Positions 27,065-35,848 of a DNA stretch of 50,393 nucleotides are shown one piece after another. How positions within the stretch are numbered: the stretch's first letter is position 1; every line of letters begins with the position of its first letter. The DNA is from Rhodospirillaceae bacterium (GTDB taxonomy: Bacteria > Pseudomonadota > Alphaproteobacteria > Rhodospirillales > Rhodospirillaceae), in assembly GCA_018666155.1 (NCBI GenBank), contig JABJAH010000026.1, forward strand, positions 1 through 50,393. The letters run 5' to 3'. A program made the position numbers and the translations under genes. A model generated the notes under the pieces. That model had not been told where the DNA came from, ran no database searches, and was given only the letters and a program-made list of their open reading frames with translations.

Positions 27065-27256
27065 ATGGGCGCTTTAAAGTCATCAGATACGTTTAAAGCC
27101 TGGCGTGCCAAGGAAAGTAGCGCGCGTCTGGTGAAAGCACCGGACCCTTTTCGGGCCTGGCGGTCTCAAAAGAGCTACGAGCGTCTATTAAAAACAATGG
27201 ACAAATTCAAGACGCCACCAGGTCAGCCCTTGGCTTCAATTTCTAATAACCGATAA
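27065..27256 (+). CDS. Small basic protein of unknown function with internal repeats
   Basis: I do not recognise this 63-residue protein. Its start lies 3 bp after the ccrM stop, and a terminator follows 22 bp after its stop, so it would share the ccrM transcript. It contains a repeated motif: SDTFKAWRAKES (residues 7-18), PDPFRAWRSQKS (26-37), and a weaker MDKFKTPPGQ (46-55), each about 20 residues apart and rich in Lys and Arg. No obvious Shine-Dalgarno is present, which suggests translational coupling. The repeat argues that it is a true gene rather than chance. Confidence 0.5.
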   Translation: MGALKSSDTFKAWRAKESSARLVKAPDPFRAWRSQKSYERLLKTMDKFKTPPGQPLASISNNR

Positions 27257-27278
27257 AACTAAGAAAAATAAAAAGCCT

Positions 27279-27315
27279 AACCCGCTCCGGAATACATTCG
27301 GGGCGGGTTTTTCTT
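27279..27315. terminator. Bidirectional rho-independent terminator
   Basis: AACCCGCTCC and GGGGCGGGTT pair (10 bp, one wobble) around an 11-base loop. The plus side is followed by TTTTTCTTT, and the minus side by a run read as TTTTTATTTTT beyond AGGC. It can end both the ccrM transcript and the converging MFS transporter transcript. Confidence 0.85.
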
Positions 27316-27328
27316 TGTTGCCGCGATG

Positions 27329-28693
27329 TTAAGCCTGACTAGTCTCCGCCGCCTTTTCAGCCGCATCAAATGCCGCCAGTTCGCGCAGATAAAGCCGGCG
27401 GGTTGTTGGCATCAATAAAATGACTGGAATACCAAAGATCAAAGCAGGTAGGGCTACCGCATAACGCAGTCCGTCTGCTCCAAACACATAGTCGGACAAT
27501 AGGCCGACCGAAGTCGGGCCTAGCACCAGCCCTGTGATACTCATGCACATATAGTAGAGCGCGACGATTTGGCCGCGCATGGTGCTGGGGACAATATTCA
27601 GGAGCGCTGTTACGCCCACGGCCGAGATCATCGCCAAGCCAATTGTGTTGATTGCAATCATGACGAATGCGAGTTCCCCTGACGGCATCAACGGCATGGC
27701 GACACCCGAAGGAACGAGAAAAAAGACACCGATCATGAGAATCAGCAGCGGCGTATCTGGTCGGCCTTGGGCCGTCATTTTGTCGGACATCCAGCCCGCG
27801 ACATTGATGGTCAGTGGGGCGACGGCAAGTAGGACAAAGGCGTTCACAACGGCGTATTTTTCTGCGGTCCAGCCCCAGGTGCGGGAAAACATCGCCGGGT
27901 TCCAACCGTGGCTATAGGCGATGATGGTCATCACACAAATGATCGACATAAAGCTTAAATAGGTCGCCCAGCGACGGCCAACATAGCGCAACATTTCACC
28001 AAACGATCCGGACTCGTCACCGGCCCCGGTGACGACGTGCTGCCGCACGGGTTCGCGCATGACGAAGAATACCGCAGACAAGAGCAACCCGGGGAGGCCG
28101 ACAACGATAAATGCGAACTGCCATGGCGCCACGGTGCCGAGCAGCGGGAGCGAAATTTCTGCACCGCTTTTCGCCCAGGTCAGGATTGCGGCGCCGACAA
28201 AGGATGCCAACGCTGCACCCAGCGACATCGCCGTTGAATACACTGCGATCGGTTTACCGCGTTCTTCTTTGGGAAAGGAATCAGCGATCATCGACATGGC
28301 GCAGGGGCTCATGGTGGCTTCACCGACGCCGACACTCATGCGGGCCATAAACATCTGGGCGAAATTTTTTGCCAACCCCGAGAGTGCGGTGGCGAGGGAC
28401 CATAGGGCGATGCCAAACCCGACAATCCAGGTGCGCCGCTTCTTGTCAGCCAACCAACCAAAGGGCAGCCCCATTGTGGCATAGAAGAGCGCGAAGGCCG
28501 GGCCGAGCAACAGGCCGATTTGTGTGTCCGTCAGCTCCAGGTCCGCCTTAATCGGCTCGACCAGTAAACTCAAAATGTAGCGATCAACAAAAGACAGGAT
28601 GTAGGCCAGGGTCAGCAATATAACCATGGTCCAGGCAACGGCGGGCGCGGGATAAGACACGCGCTTGCCTGCGGCTACGGTTGAGTCTGTCAT
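27329..28693 (-). CDS. MFS transporter, spinster-like
   Basis: The 454-residue protein has 12 predicted membrane helices. The MFS loop 2-3 signature is visible as GLPFGWLADKKRRTW, and TM1 has LAYILSFVDRYILSLLVEPI, typical of spinster-like carriers. An APWQFAFIVVGLPGL segment marks TM6. Substrate cannot be assigned. It stands alone, converging with ccrM and divergent from the peroxidase gene. Confidence 0.88.
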   Translation of the reverse strand: MTDSTVAAGKRVSYPAPAVAWTMVILLTLAYILSFVDRYILSLLVEPIKADLELTDTQIGLLLGPAFALFYATMGLPFGWLADKKRRTWIVGFGIALWSLATALSGLAKNFAQMFMARMSVGVGEATMSPCAMSMIADSFPKEERGKPIAVYSTAMSLGAALASFVGAAILTWAKSGAEISLPLLGTVAPWQFAFIVVGLPGLLLSAVFFVMREPVRQHVVTGAGDESGSFGEMLRYVGRRWATYLSFMSIICVMTIIAYSHGWNPAMFSRTWGWTAEKYAVVNAFVLLAVAPLTINVAGWMSDKMTAQGRPDTPLLILMIGVFFLVPSGVAMPLMPSGELAFVMIAINTIGLAMISAVGVTALLNIVPSTMRGQIVALYYMCMSITGLVLGPTSVGLLSDYVFGADGLRYAVALPALIFGIPVILLMPTTRRLYLRELAAFDAAEKAAETSQA

Positions 28694-29036
28694 AGTGCCC
28701 CCTATCGCCGACCCACACGGCGGCGTTTGTCAAAACGATATACACCGGCGCCCACCAACGATAGGGCGCGTGGGTTTTTTCCTCAGCCTCGTGGGTAAAT
28801 TCCCCAGACCCTTCACGCAACGTCACGATTATAAATCGCGTTATATCTACGGTGTTTGCTTACGAAAATGACGCTGGCCCCGGGACCATGGTGGTTCTTT
28901 CAGCGTCAACGATTTGGTAACAAGCGCCGTGGGACGATACACGTGTTATGCCGCTGTGACTGCTCAGGGATGAGCGCAACAACAGTCAGGGACCAGAGGC
29001 ACCGGGACTATAGGAAGGGAGGTATAGGAGCTATGT
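28694..29036. other. Divergent intergenic region
   Basis: The 343-bp gap separates the MFS transporter and the di-haem peroxidase and must hold both promoters. GCGCCC and GGGCGC (about 28749 and 28765) form a 6-bp stem followed by GTGGGTTTTTT, a weak attenuator-like hairpin of unknown meaning. AGGAAGGGAGGTATAGGAGCT precedes the peroxidase start and gives a strong ribosome-binding site. I see no gene. Confidence 0.4.
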
Positions 29037-30896
29037 ATGCCTTCCCTCAAAACGCTATCCGCGGCATCTGCCGTGGCACTTTCGATACTTTCTGCGTTCG
29101 CTGTTCTTAGCAGCCAAGCGTTCGCCCAAACCGCCACGTCTGCCTTTCTATCGCCGGTTTATCCGTCGTCGACCACGATGGCTGTCGCGTCTTATGTGCG
29201 TGTCACCAATACGTCGACAACCGATGGTCAGGTCCAGGCCATCTTCCGCACGGACGGCAGCAGTCAGGTGCTTGGCACTTGGATCGGGGAAGTCGCCGCT
29301 GGCGCTTCAATCCAATTCAATGTGGATGACATGGAGGCCGACGCAGGAATTATTCCTGTCTCGTCAACCCAATCCTATAGCTTGGCCGTCTCCGCTAGCT
29401 TTGCGGGATTTGTTCAGCATGCGTTGTGGAACGCGATCGGCGGCTCACTGACCAATCTGTCCAGTTGCAGCAGTGATATCTCGGCGACCGGCCAGTACCT
29501 CGGCAACGTGCACACCAGTCAGGTCTCCGGATATCCCAGCACTATCATTGTGCAAAACACATCCGATCAATCGGACATCGCCAGCTTTGACGTGTTTGAC
29601 TCTGCCACCGGTGAGTTGATTGCTGAGAACTACAGCCAGAGCGTACCCGCCAACAGCACCTGGACGTTTACGGTCGATGAGTTTGCGGGTGATTTCAATT
29701 TTGCCCCGACCAACGGCCAGTTCCACCTCAACTTCGTACTGGATAGCGGGTTCACGGGCTTCGCCCAACATCTCGTCGTCAATGAGAACGCGGGTGTGCT
29801 GACAGATATGACTGCCAAGTGTACCTTGCCGGTGTCTCAAACCATCAGTGCCGATGCGCTGGGCGTGCCGTCTTTGCCGCAAACGTCGTTCAACTACGCC
29901 AACATTAATCTCCCGGCGCATTTTACGATCAACAATCCTGATTTCGGCAATATCTCTGGTTTGGATAACACACCGAACAACAACCAAATCAGCGACGCCG
30001 GTGCAACGCTGGGCCGGGTGCTGTTCTACGACAAACGCTTGTCGGCGAACGACACTACCGCCTGTGCGTCGTGTCACCTGCAGGAAAACGGCTTCTCTGA
30101 TCCGCGCCAACTCAGTGTCGGGTTTGAAGGCGGTCTGACCGGCCGTCACTCCATGAGCCTGGCCAATGCGGCCTACTACGAGCGTGGTCGTTTTTTCTGG
30201 GATGAACGCGCTGATACCTTGGAAGAGCAGGTGTTGTTGCCGATCCAGGACTCAGTCGAAATGGGCATGGAACTCGATGACCTAGAGGTCAAGTTGGCGC
30301 AGACCACGTTTTATCCTGATCTGTTCGAAGAGGCCTTTGGCACCGAGACCATCACCAGCGACAGAATCTCACTGGCCTTGGCTCAGTTCGTGCGGTCCAT
30401 GGTGTCTTTCCAGTCGACCTTCGACGAGGGCTTCAACAACAATGGGGATTTCAATCCCAACGGGGTGTTCACCCAGGAAGAAGAGCTGGGTCGCCAATTG
30501 TTCTTCAGCAACAACAACGGCCCCAACTGCGATGCTTGTCACGAAACAGCCGTGATGGCGCTGGATCAACCACGCAACAACGGCCTTGATGCCAATACCA
30601 ATGCCGACCAAGGCACCGGTGGCGGGCGGTTCAAGTCACCGTCGCTGCGTAACATCGCGGTCACCGCCCCCTACATGCACGATGGCCGGTTCAACACGCT
30701 GGAAGAAGTCGTCGAGCACTACAACTCGGGCATCCAAGACCATCCGCAACTGGCCAACCAGCTCCAAGACAACGGCCAACCCGAGCGGCTGAATCTGAGC
30801 CAGGCCGAGAAAGATGCCTTGGTCGCCTTCATGGAAGCCCTAACGGACGAGGCCTTCCTTACCGATCCGAAGTTCTCTGATCCGTTCAACAACTAA
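29037..30896 (+). CDS. Di-haem cytochrome c peroxidase family protein with duplicated N-terminal domain
   Basis: The 619-residue protein has a signal peptide (1-30, ending QAFA). Residues 281-619 form a CcpA/MauG-like di-haem peroxidase: CASCH (343-347), CDACH (498-502), RFFWDERADTLEEQ, PIQDSVEMG, and a late KSPSLRNIAVTAPYMHDGRF. Residues 35-265 are not part of that family. They make two copies of a beta-rich unit (about 53-144 and 169-262), each ending F-x-GF-x-QH-x3-N-x3-G-x-LT-x4-5-C. The usual family length is about 350. A terminator follows. The protein is probably periplasmic and reduces peroxide or oxidises a partner; the duplicated domain might bind that partner. Confidence 0.85.
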   Translation: MPSLKTLSAASAVALSILSAFAVLSSQAFAQTATSAFLSPVYPSSTTMAVASYVRVTNTSTTDGQVQAIFRTDGSSQVLGTWIGEVAAGASIQFNVDDMEADAGIIPVSSTQSYSLAVSASFAGFVQHALWNAIGGSLTNLSSCSSDISATGQYLGNVHTSQVSGYPSTIIVQNTSDQSDIASFDVFDSATGELIAENYSQSVPANSTWTFTVDEFAGDFNFAPTNGQFHLNFVLDSGFTGFAQHLVVNENAGVLTDMTAKCTLPVSQTISADALGVPSLPQTSFNYANINLPAHFTINNPDFGNISGLDNTPNNNQISDAGATLGRVLFYDKRLSANDTTACASCHLQENGFSDPRQLSVGFEGGLTGRHSMSLANAAYYERGRFFWDERADTLEEQVLLPIQDSVEMGMELDDLEVKLAQTTFYPDLFEEAFGTETITSDRISLALAQFVRSMVSFQSTFDEGFNNNGDFNPNGVFTQEEELGRQLFFSNNNGPNCDACHETAVMALDQPRNNGLDANTNADQGTGGGRFKSPSLRNIAVTAPYMHDGRFNTLEEVVEHYNSGIQDHPQLANQLQDNGQPERLNLSQAEKDALVAFMEALTDEAFLTDPKFSDPFNN

Positions 30897-30918
30897 ACAA
30901 TTGCGAAAAGGGAACCCG

Positions 30919-30962
30919 ATGGTGGGGTTGGAGGCGATGGCCTCTGATCCCACCATTTTTTT
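30919..30962 (+). terminator. Rho-independent terminator after the peroxidase
   Basis: ATGGTGGGG pairs with TCCCACCAT around a loop that itself folds (GAGGC/GCCTC), and the stem runs into eight T residues. It starts 22 bp after the stop codon at 30896. Confidence 0.85.
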
Positions 30963-31045
30963 GCGGCGATCCTGATCCCCTCCCGAATAGCCAACGGCCG
31001 CAAGATATGGTGAACTACGCGTTACATGGGTGAGGGGGATACATC

Positions 31046-32314
31046 ATGAAAAAAGTAGCGACAGCGAGTTTTATCGGCACGGCTTTGGAAGGCTATGACT
31101 TCCTGCTCTATGCCAGTGCGGCGGCCTTGGTTTTTGGTCAGCTCTTCTTTCCCGTCTCAGATGATCCAATCATCGGCACCCTCCTGGCCTATTCCACGTT
31201 CACGGTCGGGTTTATCGCCCGGCCCATCGGCGGCATTATCGCCGGTCACTATGGCGACCGCATTGGCCGCAAGCCCATGTTGGTGCTCACCCTTACGGTG
31301 ATGGGCATTGCCACCATGTTGATCGGCTTTCTGCCGACGTATGCGCAAGTCGGCATGCTGGCGCCGATCCTGTTGACCACATTGCGTTTCATTCAAGGCT
31401 TGGCCTACGGCGGCGAGTGGGGTGGTGCAATTCTGATGGTTGTTGAATACGCACCGAAGGATAAACGCGGCTTCTGGGGCAGTATCCCGCAAGCGGCGGT
31501 GCCGTTCGGGTTCCTTCTGGCCACCGCTGTTCTTAGCCTGTCGATCTCGATCAGTGGCGATCAATTCCTGGTCTGGGGCTGGCGCATTCCGTTCATCCTC
31601 AGCATCTTGCCGGTGCTGGTCGGTCTCTATATCCGCTTGAAGATCGACGAGACGCCTGAGTTCCAAAAAATTCGCGAGCAAAGCGCATCGGCCAAAGCCC
31701 CGCTGGTCGAAGCGCTGAGTCTGTATTGGAGGCAAATTCTCCTGGCTACTGGTGTCTTCGTTTTGGTCAGCGGGCCGTACTACATCATCATCTCGTTCAT
31801 GTTGTCTTACGGGACCGGCACACTAGGCGTTCCACGTGACGTTATGCTGACGGGTGTGTTGATCGCCTCGGCGGTACAAATTTTTGCCTGCGTTGGTTTC
31901 GCGGCTCTGTCCGATAAGGTTGGCCGCCGACCCGTGTTGTTCGGTGGCGGTATTTTCATGTTGATCTATGCCTACCCCCTGTTCTGGCTGGTCAATACAG
32001 GCGAGCCGATGATCATTTGGGGGGCCCTCAGCCTCGGCTTGTTTGCCTTTGGAGCGTTGTATGGGCCAATTGCGGCTTTCTTCGCCGAGCTGTTTGCTTC
32101 GAACGTGCGCTACACCGCTGCGTCTTTGGGCTACCAGGTTGGACAGATTTTCGGTGGCGGTATCGCGCCGTTCGTCTCGACCGCATTGCTGGCGATGACC
32201 GGCGGGGCCTACTGGCCAGTGCCAGCCTATATGATGGTGCTGACCGTCATTGGTCTATTGAGTATTTGGGGGTTAGCGGAAACCAATCGGCCTGCGCCGA
32301 AGGAGTCGCCTTAA
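31046..32314 (+). CDS. MFS transporter, metabolite:H+ symporter (MHS) type
   Basis: The 422-residue carrier has 12 predicted membrane helices. It opens with ATASFIGTALEGYDFLLYAS, the MHS-type TM1 with the conserved Glu-x-Tyr-Asp. The MFS loop motif is GHYGDRIGRKPML, and RFIQGLAYGGEWGGAILMV marks TM4. MHS carriers take up organic acids, betaines or shikimate; the substrate here is not evident. Its stop shares bases with the stop of the convergent Xre gene (TTAA at 32311-32314). Confidence 0.9.
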   Translation: MKKVATASFIGTALEGYDFLLYASAAALVFGQLFFPVSDDPIIGTLLAYSTFTVGFIARPIGGIIAGHYGDRIGRKPMLVLTLTVMGIATMLIGFLPTYAQVGMLAPILLTTLRFIQGLAYGGEWGGAILMVVEYAPKDKRGFWGSIPQAAVPFGFLLATAVLSLSISISGDQFLVWGWRIPFILSILPVLVGLYIRLKIDETPEFQKIREQSASAKAPLVEALSLYWRQILLATGVFVLVSGPYYIIISFMLSYGTGTLGVPRDVMLTGVLIASAVQIFACVGFAALSDKVGRRPVLFGGGIFMLIYAYPLFWLVNTGEPMIIWGALSLGLFAFGALYGPIAAFFAELFASNVRYTAASLGYQVGQIFGGGIAPFVSTALLAMTGGAYWPVPAYMMVLTVIGLLSIWGLAETNRPAPKESP

Positions 32315-32541
32315 TCGGTCAGGCCGGCCGTTACAAAATCAACGGTGGTGCCGAGAGTACGGCCGATGCTGTGCAGCCGGTCGAACGTTAGGCCTGCGCC
32401 ATGACTCTCCGCGTTGGAATATTGCCCCACGCCCATTTTGCACACACTGGCCATGTCAGCGGCACTGACACCGCCAGCCACTCTTAAGTTTTTAATCCGT
32501 GTGCCGAGCGCTGAATAAAAGTCGCTGTCTGACTGTCGCAT
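32311..32541 (-). CDS. Xre/Cro-family small DNA-binding protein
   Basis: The 76-residue protein is one helix-turn-helix domain: LGTRIKNLRVAGGVSAADMA (residues 12-31) and SVCKMGVGQYSNAESHGAGL supply the helices. GGGGTG lies upstream of the start at 32541. It converges with the MHS transporter with a 3-4 nt overlap at the stops and may regulate it or be an orphan. The region 32542-32831 upstream holds no recognisable gene and probably the promoters of this gene and of the cyclase. Confidence 0.75.
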   Translation of the reverse strand: MRQSDSDFYSALGTRIKNLRVAGGVSAADMASVCKMGVGQYSNAESHGAGLTFDRLHSIGRTLGTTVDFVTAGLTD

Positions 32542-32831
32542 ACTTCACCCCACATGCTGCCCCCTCTGCGTGAGGCTTAGTGCAATCGTTTCGCCACCTA
32601 ATGGTTTATCGACGATGGCTTATGCACTTTTAGGTTATGAGGCGGCGTTGTTCTGCTCGATTTTTGTAAAGTTTTGTAGCCCATGAATCGCTCGCGACAG
32701 GAATGCCAGGGCACCCCTCACTTTTGAGGTAAAACACATCTATTATCGAGCCGCGACGGTCTGTATCCTGCGCTAGGCGTATCGTTCCGTCTTTGATACT
32801 TGTGCTGAGAACGAGGGGTGGGAACAACCAC

Positions 32832-34367
32832 GTGTCAGAAAAATCCGAACTGTTGCGGCGCTTGCGCGTCGAGGTCCACGCATTGGAAGAAAAGCTCGGC
32901 GTAGACAATGCGCTGGCTGCGTTTCTGCGTCAGCAGTTGACCGATACGGAAGAAGGCACCGTCGACGAGCGTCGTGGGCAAGTGTTTCGTCGCGCCGCCT
33001 GGGATTTGACCGAACACGACGTGATGGCCGAGCTGGTACGTGTTCAACCCGCCGCCTCCAAAGATGTCACCGAAGCTGTGGTCGCGCTCGGTGGCCGCCT
33101 TGATCAAAAATATGCCGAGTTCCGCGCCGTGCGCGAGTTCAGTGAGAGCATCAACGAGGGTTATCTTCTCGCCGACGTGATGAGGAATGCGTTTGCCATA
33201 CTCGATACCGTCCTTCCTTACGATCGCATGGGGGTATCGCTCATTGACGAAGACCGCATCGGCCACAAGTGGGTGCGCCTAGAATGGGTCCAAGCCAATT
33301 ACGAGACCATTCATCTTAAGGTAGGGCATTCGGCCAAGCTGGACCAAAGCACCTTGCACGATTCTGTCTTTGGCCAAGACCCGCTTTTCCTCAATGATCT
33401 GGCTAAGCACTATGAAGAGAACCCTGACTCAACAACCTCGGCTATGTTGTTGAAGGAAGGCATCCATTCAAATCTCTCCTATCCATTGATCGTCCACGGC
33501 GAAGTCATTGGCTTTATCTTCTTTTCGAGCCTCGAGCGCGATACCTACCGAAATGTGCACATCGATTTGTTCGCCCAGGTTGCGAAGGAGCTGGCGCTTG
33601 TTATCGACAAGAGCCGCACCTACGAAAAACTGAACAGTCGCACGGAATTTATTAAGACCATGTTCGGCCGCTACGTGACGGAAGAGGTCGCGGACATCGT
33701 CTACAACAGCAACACAACGACCACCATGGCCGGCCAACGCAAGAAAGTGACGATCCTGTTTGCTGATCTTCGGGATTTCACCTCAATGTCGGAGACCTTT
33801 CCGCCAGAAGTCGTTGTCGACACCCTCAATACCTATCTCGTAGCGATGACCGAGTGCGTCGCCCACTACGAAGGGCATGTGGATAATTTTATCGGCGACG
33901 CCATCCTCGCGGTCTTTGGTGCGCCGGTGAGCAAGTTTGATGATAGCGGCCGGGCGATTGCGTGCGCCATTGCCATGGAAAATAAGATGTTATCGGTCAA
34001 CGCGGAACTCAAAAGCCGTGGCCTACCGGAACTCGGTATGGGTATTGGTTTAAACACGGGTGAGGTTGTGGCGGGCAATATCGGGTCTGATCTGCGCATG
34101 ACCTACAGTGTGATCGGTAGCCCAGTGAATATCGCGTCCCGGGTCTCGGCCTTTGCGACCAAGGGTCAAATATTAGCGACCGAAGACACCTTTTCAGAGC
34201 ATCCAAAAATTATTGAGGTCGAAGGTAACCTAAAGATCAAAGTGAAGGGCATCGCCGACCCCATTCAGGTGTACGACCTCACTGCCATCAACGGCCTGCA
34301 CAACATCCGCAAGTGGTCGCACCAAGACTCGCTGCTCACACCGACGGAAGACGACGAAACGGAGTAG
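32832..34367 (+). CDS. GAF-domain class III nucleotide cyclase
   Basis: I choose the GTG at 32832, with GGTGGG upstream, over a TTG at 32793; the product is 511 residues. Residues 1-30 are coiled-coil-like, about 95-260 form a GAF sensor domain, and about 300-480 the cyclase. Metal-binding Asp are D312 (LFADLRDF) and D356 (FIGDAILAVFG); the transition-state pair N433 and R437 is kept (PVNIASR). The two purine-selecting residues, usually Lys and Asp in adenylate cyclases, are N352 and S430 (VIGSPVN). Guanylate cyclases have Glu and Cys there, so the product (cAMP or other) is uncertain. It is soluble, with no membrane segment. Confidence 0.85.
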   Translation: MSEKSELLRRLRVEVHALEEKLGVDNALAAFLRQQLTDTEEGTVDERRGQVFRRAAWDLTEHDVMAELVRVQPAASKDVTEAVVALGGRLDQKYAEFRAVREFSESINEGYLLADVMRNAFAILDTVLPYDRMGVSLIDEDRIGHKWVRLEWVQANYETIHLKVGHSAKLDQSTLHDSVFGQDPLFLNDLAKHYEENPDSTTSAMLLKEGIHSNLSYPLIVHGEVIGFIFFSSLERDTYRNVHIDLFAQVAKELALVIDKSRTYEKLNSRTEFIKTMFGRYVTEEVADIVYNSNTTTTMAGQRKKVTILFADLRDFTSMSETFPPEVVVDTLNTYLVAMTECVAHYEGHVDNFIGDAILAVFGAPVSKFDDSGRAIACAIAMENKMLSVNAELKSRGLPELGMGIGLNTGEVVAGNIGSDLRMTYSVIGSPVNIASRVSAFATKGQILATEDTFSEHPKIIEVEGNLKIKVKGIADPIQVYDLTAINGLHNIRKWSHQDSLLTPTEDDETE

Positions 34368-34673
34368 GACGAGGGTTTTTCGAGAGCCTTCCCAATGGCG
34401 ATACTGAAAACCGGCATCGTGAGGCGGCGCAAACCGATTTCTGTAAAAATTGGCTGAACTCTCCCTGGCTCGGGCTAGGTAAAGGTAGGCTTGCCCCATC
34501 ACTAGGGAGGGGCCTATTGGACTGAAAATCACAGTCTCACGTGCATTTGCCATGTCCATTTTCTCATGGTGCGGTGTACGCGTCCCCTGGTATTATTGCG
34601 ACAATGATCAGGAATGAGCATCCTGGTCTAAGGCATCATTGTCAGCGCGAAACCAGAATGGCGGACCACGACC
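34368..34673. other. Intergenic region before fliL-like gene
   Basis: The 306-bp gap between the cyclase and the FliL-like gene has no gene that I can support. CCCCATCACTAGGGAGGGG (34495-34513) is a weak imperfect repeat. The promoter for the FliL-like gene is presumably here, but no site is clear. Confidence 0.35.
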
Positions 34674-35243
34674 ATGAGCGACTCTGATCGCGAGACCGAA
34701 GATGATCCGGCCACACGATATACGGCGGACCAGATCATTAAAATGGGCCAAGACGAACCCGAGCCCGAGCCCAAATCTCGTAAAATGTTGTTCGTTGTTC
34801 TGGCTTTGCTCGTCTGTATTGGCGGCGGTGCGGCGGCTTACTTCTTGGGGTATGTAGACCCCGTGCTCGCCATGTTCGCAGATGAGCCAGAGCCGCCGGT
34901 GGAATCCGGCCTAGCGGAAAACACGACTCCAGCCGGGTCGGAAATCTATTTCGAGTTGCCGGACTTCCTCGTGAATTTGAATGCGCAGGGGAGGAAGCGG
35001 AGTTTTTTGAAAGCCAAAATCAGTGTGGAGCTGGCCGACGAGGCCGGTATTGCCAAAGTTGAAATGGCGATGCCGCGAATCCAGGATAAAGTTCAGATAT
35101 ATTTGCGTGAACTTCGTCTGGAAGATCTCCAAGGGGCCGCTGCGATCAATCGGATTCGTATTGAATTGCTCGATCGCGTCACCACCGCGGCTGGTCCCAT
35201 CGGCGTGACCGATGTTCTACTGAGAGAGCTGAGTGTTCAGTAG
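34674..35243 (+). CDS. FliL-like flagellar basal-body-associated protein
   Basis: The 189-residue protein has an acidic cytoplasmic N-terminus, one membrane segment (about 40-60, LFVVLALLVCIGGGAAAYFL), a Pro/Glu linker, and a C-terminal FliL domain (about 95-189: YFELPDFLVNLNAQGRKRSF, LKAKISVELAD, IQDKVQIYLRELRLEDLQG). FliL supports stator function around the flagellar motor. No other flagellar gene lies in the window, so it is either an orphan flagellar gene or a FliL-like protein with another role. A small membrane protein follows 18 bp later. Confidence 0.8.
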   Translation: MSDSDRETEDDPATRYTADQIIKMGQDEPEPEPKSRKMLFVVLALLVCIGGGAAAYFLGYVDPVLAMFADEPEPPVESGLAENTTPAGSEIYFELPDFLVNLNAQGRKRSFLKAKISVELADEAGIAKVEMAMPRIQDKVQIYLRELRLEDLQGAAAINRIRIELLDRVTTAAGPIGVTDVLLRELSVQ

Positions 35244-35261
35244 AGGTTGGAAAGGCGCGTC

Positions 35262-35531
35262 TTGTCGAAACCCTTGATCTATAAACTCGCCTTCGGGCTC
35301 GCCGCACCCTTTATCGGCTTGTTCGCCGGTCTGCAGGTTTCACCATTACTGGGGAACATTCTGATGTTCCCATTCATTGCTGTGAGCGCGCTGACGGATA
35401 TCCCGATCGGCGAGATGTCGGGCGTCCTGTTCGGAGCGCTGGTGTTGTTGTCCGGTGTGGCTTGGGCAGCGCTGTTGTCGGCGCCTGGTTTCATCCTGGC
35501 ACAGCGGCGGAGGGACTCGGCGGCCGAGTAA
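35262..35531 (+). CDS. Small membrane protein of unknown function
   Basis: The TTG at 35262 has GGAAAGG six bases upstream, better placed than the TTG at 35247, and gives 89 residues. Three hydrophobic stretches are visible: LAFGLAAPFIGLFAGL, GNILMFPFIAVSAL and GVLFGALVLLSGVAWAALLS. The tail, AQRRRDSAAE, is charged. I do not recognise a family. It probably shares a transcript with the FliL-like gene. Confidence 0.6.
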   Translation: MSKPLIYKLAFGLAAPFIGLFAGLQVSPLLGNILMFPFIAVSALTDIPIGEMSGVLFGALVLLSGVAWAALLSAPGFILAQRRRDSAAE

Positions 35532-35538
35532 GGCCCGC

Positions 35539-35673
35539 CTATTTGCCCTTTTTGGGAGTCGAAGAGTAATCCTTCTTCGGCACAAAAGACGAAGTGGCTT
35601 CCGTCGCCTTAGGCTTTTCCTTCTTCGGCTTCTTCTTTTCTTTGTTGCTGCGCTGGTTGTTGCCTTTACCCAT
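35539..35673 (-). CDS. Small lysine-rich protein, 44 residues
   Basis: The frame runs from the ATG at 35673 to a TAG at 35541-35539 and begins MGKGNNQRSNKEKKKPKKEK. AAGGA lies at the right distance before it. I recall short basic proteins starting MGKGNN-x2-x-NKE-x-KKPK in many proteobacteria, so it is probably a conserved small gene rather than chance. About 36% of residues are Lys; the tail has SSFVPKKDYSSTPKKGK. It may bind nucleic acid, but function is unknown. Confidence 0.7.
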   Translation of the reverse strand: MGKGNNQRSNKEKKKPKKEKPKATEATSSFVPKKDYSSTPKKGK

Positions 35674-35848
35674 GGGGGTGTCCTTCAATAAGGCATCCGG
35701 GCGAGAGCAAAGGTCTAGCTCTTGTGTGATGCGGGGGTCCCGTCGCGGTCGGTAATGTTCGCGTTGTCTAGGGTTTAAGGAGTACGCGTGAACGGGGCTT
35801 TATTCAAGGTGGGCTGTAGCGTTTGTGCTGGCGCACAATTACACCCCG

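Noticed and set aside
32630..32908. 92-residue minus-strand frame over the cyclase start
   Set aside because: It is antisense to the coiled-coil start of the cyclase and lacks any family feature.
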